Positions 58,495-64,000 of a stretch of 64,000 nucleotides of DNA are shown here, piece after piece (within the stretch, counting starts at the first letter, position 1; each line of letters begins with the position of its first letter). A model generated the notes under the pieces. It had not been told where the DNA came from. It searched no databases and saw nothing but the letters and a program-made list of their open reading frames with translations. Source of the DNA: Absidia repens (lineage: Eukaryota; Mucoromycota; Mucoromycetes; Mucorales; Cunninghamellaceae); assembly GCA_002105175.1 (NCBI GenBank), contig MCGE01000011.1, positions 682,001 to 746,000 of the forward strand. The letters are read 5' to 3'. Both the position numbers and the translations under genes were made by a program.

Positions 58495-59170
58495 TTTAAC
58501 TAAAGATCTGATGGAGGTAACACGAAGGAGACTATTTGGAGATCTGAATAATTCTCAACACTAGTTTAAAGGTACATATATAAATAGGAGCTAATATACT
58601 ATACGGCGTACGAGAAAGATAACTGGGACAAATACTCTAGAAGCGCGCAACAAAGTCAACACTGAGTAAAAGAGGGTGATGGCAGTAAAAAACGGGATCT
58701 ATTACACAAAACATGAGAGAGACTAACGGGACATTTTTTATTGAAGCAAATATATATATAAACAAATTTTATTCATGTATGGATACAAACTACGGACAAA
58801 ATAACACCCAATCAAGTTAATGGAGGCTCTCAAAGCCAACTAATGGTGGTTCTAAATCCTAGATCCAAAATGAAAGGGTTTCCCCATGCATGTTGTAATC
58901 CCTGATCTGAAAACCCTTCTAAACTAGTCCTAACACTAATCTAGGATCATGATAACCCCAAAACGATAAAATGGTGAAGAAAAAAAAAAAAAAGAGAGAG
59001 CGAGAAAACGCGAAACCGAAGGAGGGAATAAAATTCGACATCTGCGGAATTTGAAAAAATTCCCAACGTCTCCTCTGTGGGATTTTTCTTTTATCCACTA
59101 CCCTTAAGATACAAAAAAAAAGGAACCTACCCGGCCTCTTTTTTTTTGCAACTATCAACACCGTGTAATA
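58495..59170 (-). repeat. Dispersed repeat S, right arm of an inverted pair
   Basis: Reverse complement of the same element (GATCTGATGGAGGTAA at 58506; core at 58868-58935), more diverged. About 415 bp of unrelated sequence separates the arms. Confidence 0.75.
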
Positions 59171-59844
59171 TCATCAGCATGGTAGTTGTATTCTAATTAC
59201 AACAGCCTTTACCACTGCACAACAGAAACGTCGTGGCGCTATCTTCTTAAAGTGAAATACCTTCATTCGGCACGGGGCAGTACGGTGATACTCTTCTCTT
59301 GATGCCTTTGAAGTAAAGATGGAGAAATTCTGCCTGGTTTACTTTATCCCCTTCACAGTGAAATAATTCGTCACTTATCGTAGAGTAGATGTGGCATAGA
59401 TAGAACCATTGTTTGGAATTAGGTATATATATATGCAGCTCCGCGCGCCAAGTACTTGCGGCTTGTGAATTTGCATGGTGCTTTGTACGACGACTGACCA
59501 TCATCTTGAGTTTTTCATTTATTACACTTTATTGTCATCCCAAAAACTTCCTGCGTGTTGCCCTCTGTAATAATTTTTGTTCGCTTTGCTTTCCTCTAAT
59601 TTTTACCACACTTTTTTTTTTTATTCCATGACCTATCAAAGCATAGATTGGCACCAATCACACCCACTGATTCAATTTAAAACTATATCATTGCATAAAA
59701 TTGTGACTTTAGTTGCTTTGATGGCAAAAAAAAAAAAAAAAAAAAAAGTTTTTTAAATTCCCGCTTTCGTTTTCCTCTCCTTAATTTCGTATATATTTTC
59801 TCTCTCTCTCTCTCTCTCTCTTACTCTTTTCTCTTTATACAATC
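59171..59844. promoter_or_regulatory. Upstream region of CHZ1 with CT tract
   Basis: A (TC)n tract at 59798-59820 ends 25 bp before the CHZ1 ATG, preceded by an A run (59726-59747). Pyrimidine tracts are common just upstream of fungal starts. 59171-59640 has no supported exon. Confidence 0.45.
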
Positions 59845-60641
59845 ATGAGTGATATTACTGACGCGACATCAAATAAAAGAAAACAACCCGAAGAAGTCAC
59901 AGAAGCAAGCACTTTGAAGAAATCAAAGATGGTGGACGGGTAAGTAAAGGATTGAAGAAAAGGAAACTATTGATTTGGATTGCTTGCGCGATTTATTATT
60001 ACACAAATAACGCGAACTGTGTTTTTTTTTCCTTTTCTTTCTTTCTGGTATACTAACACATCCTTATCAATTTTTGTTTTTATCTTTTTGTGTAGTGATT
60101 CTCCTGTAAACAGCAACAAGGCTGAGGAAGACGAAGAAGATGAACAGGCCATTGAAGGTAGATAGATAATAATAATAATACGATTACTCTGGACTGCGCT
60201 GATTGAATCAAACTGCTATTGTTTATTATTTACGTATAGGCGAAGAAGAAGAAGACGAAGAAGAGGAAGAAAACGACGTAGAGGAAGAAGAAGAAGAAGA
60301 AGAAGAAGACGACGACGAAGAGGAAGACGAAGGTGCCGATGATCAAGAAGAAGGTGAAAACAAGGGCAGCAGTTCCAAGCCAGAGTCGTCTAAACAAGCG
60401 GGCAAAGCCAAGGCCAGTGGGGAATCGGACAATGAAGATGAGGCTGGTATCTCAGGTAAGTGCAAACAAAAATAAAATATTCAAAGGGCAGCACTCTGAT
60501 CCTAACTCTTTTTATGGTCGGGTAGATGATGAATTGGAAGCATTGGATACGAGCCTAATCATGAATACCGGACGGCGAACTCGTGGCAAAAAGATCGACT
60601 ACACTCAATTTGGCGCCGATACTCCTGCAGATGAAGAATAG
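59845..60641 (+). CDS. CHZ1: CHZ1-type histone H2A.Z chaperone
   Basis: A nuclear histone chaperone that delivers H2A.Z-H2B to the SWR1 remodeller. Exons 59845-59939, 60096-60157, 60240-60455 and 60526-60641 give 162 residues. The N-terminus is Lys-rich (NKRKQPEEVTEA...KKSK), followed by a long Glu/Asp stretch (about residues 55-90). The C-terminal motif LEALDTSLIMNTGRRTRGKK plus IDY is the CHZ motif (family form: DTSNII.GRRTRGK.IDY). The length is close to yeast Chz1 (153). Convergent with the bHLH gene. Confidence 0.92.
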
Positions 60642-61075
60642 CTAGTTAGTCATTAGCTTATTTAGTTTATTAGTTTACTGTTTGTTTGATATTTATAATA
60701 AAAGAATTTTTTTTTGAACTTTATACCATTTGAATTTGAACGTGGATAGAGGGTGGGAATAAGTGTAGGACAAATATAGATGATTGTGTACAGGAAACTC
60801 AGGTCAGGTGATGGATGAAGAACAATATGTGTTTTTTTATTGTAAAAAGAGGTAGTTTTTTATTTTTTGTGTACATCCCCAAGAGTCATGGGAATCATTG
60901 GGTCTACTACAAACATACTATACTAGAATAGGGAGAGGGAGGGTACTAAATACTAGAAAGAATAGATAGATACTTACAACATATGTATATATTTAAAAAA
61001 TGAGGGATAATCATGGATGAGGGGATAAATACAAAATGGAAAAAATTTATAATATAGGATGACGAAAATGGATCA
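60642..61075. terminator. Convergent 3' region of CHZ1 and bHLH gene
   Basis: ATAATAAAAGAA at 60696 is the likely CHZ1 polyadenylation signal. No exon seen. Confidence 0.5.
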
Positions 61076-62382
61076 CTATTGCGAAGCGACTTTAACCTGT
61101 TTTAATATAGACTCCAATTCTTGTACCCGTTGGCGATAGAATGTGAGGTCTTGCTGAAGTAACTTGATCTGCTCCACACTTTTTTTAAGGATGGTACCTT
61201 TATTTAGCCGATTGATTCCATCATCGGGAGTGTCGACCAATAATGTGCCTAGTTCTTGAATCCTGTCATTGATATTATCTCGGCGTCTTCGTTCCACTAT
61301 GCTCAGTAAGAAGATTAAAACAGTAAGTATTTTTATTTTTTTGGGAATTTATGTTGGGGGATTTTTCTTTTTTTTTTTTTTTTGTCTTCTGACATAAAAA
61401 AGAAAAAAAGGTACAATGACCATGTGAATCCAAATAAAACTGCATTCCGAATAAAAAAAAAGCCATATTCTTTACCTGCGTTATGGGATTCTCTTCTTCT
61501 TCGCCGTTTCTCCATAATGGCTTGTAAACTGATTATATATTAAAATAAATGATAAAATGTTAATATTCAACCTATTTAAAGGCAAGCAATTATATTTTCT
61601 TACTTGACTTGAGCGGCATAATCATCCTCATAATTTTCCAGAGACCGGGATTCCGAGCGGGGATTCCCAGGGTACCCGAAATTATTATTATTATTATCGT
61701 TGCCTGCAGATGAAGAGGTCACCATTGCTATTCCTCCCCCCGGTAAAAAGTCACCATCATTAAATGATGATGAAGGATGAGGTGCTGGTAAGGGATCCGT
61801 ATTTGAATAGTTGATGTTGACCGGGGCACTCACAGCAAACTGCTTAAAGCGATGGTCCAATGTATTTTGAGAAGGATAAAACATATATTCTTGCTGAGGC
61901 GAAGCAGTTGAGATTGGCTGAGATATTTTTGCCGAGCCATAATCATTTGAGTCGACTCTTCTCATTTGCTCGGCGGAACTAAATGCAAGTGAACTGTCGA
62001 TAGATTGGTCATCGTAGAGATAATCTTGGTCTAAAGATGACCGTTGATGATGGCGATGTTGTGGATGATGGTAATGTTGGGAATTTTGGAGCGGAGTTAT
62101 CAATGCGGGACCGTCAGGGGTCGAGGAATAAGGTGAATAATCTGTATGGAGAGGAATAGGCGAAGTCATGTCGGTGTAATCAATATCAGATAAATGGGGT
62201 GACCCTTCGTTTGGTTGTTGATGTTGGTTATTTTGGGAAATAAATAATTGTGAATGGTTAAAATCGATGTCTTTGTATTTCAAACGCTGTTGTTGCAAAT
62301 GATAGGCGGTAGGATGTTTGAGCTGTGAGATGGATTTGGCTGAGTTATAGCCATCCTCCTCAACATTTTGACCGGTGTTCAT
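61076..62382 (-). CDS. bHLH-leucine zipper transcription factor (MITF/TFE-like)
   Basis: A DNA-binding regulator expected to bind E-box sites as a dimer. Exons 62382-61604, 61528-61476 and 61296-61076 give 350 residues. The N-terminal 250 residues are low-complexity (His, Gln, Ser, Asn). The basic region is split across introns: EKRRRRRESHNA, then VERRRRDNINDRIQELGTLL, which resembles the MITF/TFEB sequence [21 protein letters not shown]. The loop is DTPDDGINRLNKG, helix 2 is TILKKSVEQIKLLQQDL, and a short heptad extension (FYRQRVQELESILKQV) forms the zipper. The Glu and Arg contacts of E-box binders (E-R-R-R-R) are present. Target genes unknown. Confidence 0.93.
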
Positions 62383-63600
62383 ATTTTTATCGAGTTAATA
62401 GAAATTAGAGAATAAGAAAGTGAAAAAAAAAGGAAAAAGGAAAAAATGAAATGACTCTTGCAGACCCTTTTACAAGAAAAGAAAAGAGAAGTAACACAAA
62501 GTGTTTCCGAAACTGGAAGATAATGAAGTCATTGTTTGAATAAAGGTCTACATAGTATAACATGAGGTATAAAAAGCATCTGGTAAAATGAAATCATCAA
62601 TGATGCATTTTCTTTTTTTCTGAAAAAAAAAAATGAAGTAATACTGTACAATATGCATTCCGAAAGAAATGGAAGTGAGCTCTGTAATGAATGATGATCT
62701 ACATATCATACAATATTGCAGCGCAGTAAGATATCTGACTTTTGTCGCAGTAATATGTGTATCATCAGATACGACGACCTGGGATCGGGTCACTAATTAT
62801 ACATACAAAATTTCATCTTTAATACTGTATGACAAATGATACAAGGTGAAGGCTTTTGCATATGTCACGGGGTAGTAGAGGCTTAAGTGATAAAAATGCG
62901 CTGGGACGATCTCATGGTATATGCGCGCCGTTTAAATATTTGATACTTCAATTTTTATTTCTTCTTTTTCTTACTTCCTTTTCTTTTATTTGAACATACA
63001 ACGAATATATTACCACTTTTATATACCTGACACAACATTGTACCCAGCAATATCTATTGTCATTGAGGGAGATCTTCCACTGGATTCTGCTTGAATGTAC
63101 TCCTGGTCCCTTCCTGACACACCAATGCGCACCTTGCAGAACAGGCATATGGGTGTGTGTTGTCTGAAGCTTTCCCATATTCTCGTTTGGTTGTTCAACA
63201 AATTCTTTACTCAGTTGCAATTTTGCGGAAGCACGGGAATGATAAAAGGTAGCTTGAAATGAAAACAAACACATGAAACCATCGTTGTTACTTATTCACA
63301 TTGCTTGTCTCTTTTTTTTTTTTTTTTATCATTCATGACTCGTCATTAGCTTCTGCCACTAGAATGTTTCATTGGAAATGCTATGTTTGGTCATATTGGA
63401 GCATTGCTTGTATTATTAGTGTTGAAACTAGAATCAAGTATAGCGCAAGGAAGGACCTGGGGCCGAGGTATATGAAATTGAATCAGCATAAGCCGATGAC
63501 ATTCCTGGGAGCCTGAATGAATCAACTTATCACCAGGGGTAGTGGGACAATGGTATATTGATCAATTTTGATGGGTATGTTTGAAGTCTACACCAATATA
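62383..63600. other. Upstream of bHLH gene, no firm gene
   Basis: Short frames are present on the minus strand (62948-63274), with an alternative frame at 63019-63201 containing ICLFCKVRIGVSGRDQE. I cannot join them into a credible gene. A T run lies at 63310-63328. Confidence 0.4.
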
Positions 63601-63639
63601 TCCGCCGGACAACTTTACCGACGAACTTTATGATGATTG

Positions 63640-63890
63640 TGTCTGCTAATTACATTGGATTCTGGCGGAAGTGGCTCTTACTTGGCATTATTTGATGGAC
63701 TTCACCGTTTCAAAACTACGAATATGAACCGTTATGACTGGAACCCACCTTATTCGGAAAATATGGGATGAAATCGATTGTTGATAAATGGATCAAGGTT
63801 CTCGCTCTAAACAGATCAATTGCGCATGATTCATTGGTCCCTCACATTATCGGCAGGTGGTGTTTATAAAAGCCGATGATGAACGTAAGT
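63640..63890 (+). pseudogene. Possible decayed coding fragment
   Basis: One frame reads protein-like sequence (LDSGGSGSYLALFDGLHRF, then YDWNPPYSENMG, then IHWSLTLSAGGVYK) but is crossed by at least two stop codons in about 240 bp. No family recognised. It could also be exons of a gene that continues past the window end. Confidence 0.25.
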
Positions 63891-64000
63891 GTTAATTGGA
63901 ATGTTATGTAGATGAGAATTCTAATATACATGTTATTTACTCTTTAGGAATGGATGATCCCCTAGTTGGCTCATCTGTTGTGATTTTGGGTAATATATAC

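Overview
The window is nuclear DNA of a filamentous fungus, most likely an early-diverging Mucoromycota (Mucorales-like) genome. The reasons are short GT-AG introns of 50-130 bp in nearly every host gene, AT-rich spacers with long poly-A/T tracts, and the gene set: a CSL transcription factor, a BLOC-1 subunit 1 homologue, RAMP4, a mitochondrial Hsp70 and CHZ1. The exact genus cannot be read from the sequence. Coding spans below run from start codon to stop codon, and exon coordinates are given where I could join them by splice signals and frame.

Layout. 1-5098: a 5'-truncated Ty3/Gypsy retrotransposon (gag, overlapping pol, 3' LTR) inserted in a dispersed repeat. 5.1-31.5 kb: a gene-rich segment with a CSL transcription factor (-), BLOC1S1-like (-), a RasGEF-like protein (+), a DUF2408-type protein (+), ribosomal protein P1 (-, apparently damaged), a UMP/CMP kinase (+), mitochondrial Hsp70 (-), RAMP4/SERP1 (+), a Rho GTPase (+) and an aldo/keto reductase (+). 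31.5-59.2 kb: a gene-free repeat island of about 27 kb. It holds one intact Gypsy chromovirus, one frameshifted chromovirus, at least eight solo LTRs of three families (most with 5-bp target duplications), tandem arrays of a repeat unit with a conserved core, minisatellites and an inverted repeat pair. 59.8-62.4 kb: histone chaperone CHZ1 (+) and a bHLH-zipper factor (-). 62.4-64 kb: nothing firmly identified, perhaps a decayed coding fragment.

The host genes are unrelated housekeeping or regulatory genes, not a cluster or pathway. The main interest is the island. Its insertions can be peeled off in order because flanks and target duplications match exactly, and two different Gypsy elements hit the same repeat core 2 bp apart. 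Apparent single-base frameshifts in a ribosomal protein gene, the CSL gene and a chromovirus with identical LTRs raise the question of assembly indels versus real decay. I found no tRNA, rRNA, CRISPR array or biosynthetic cluster.
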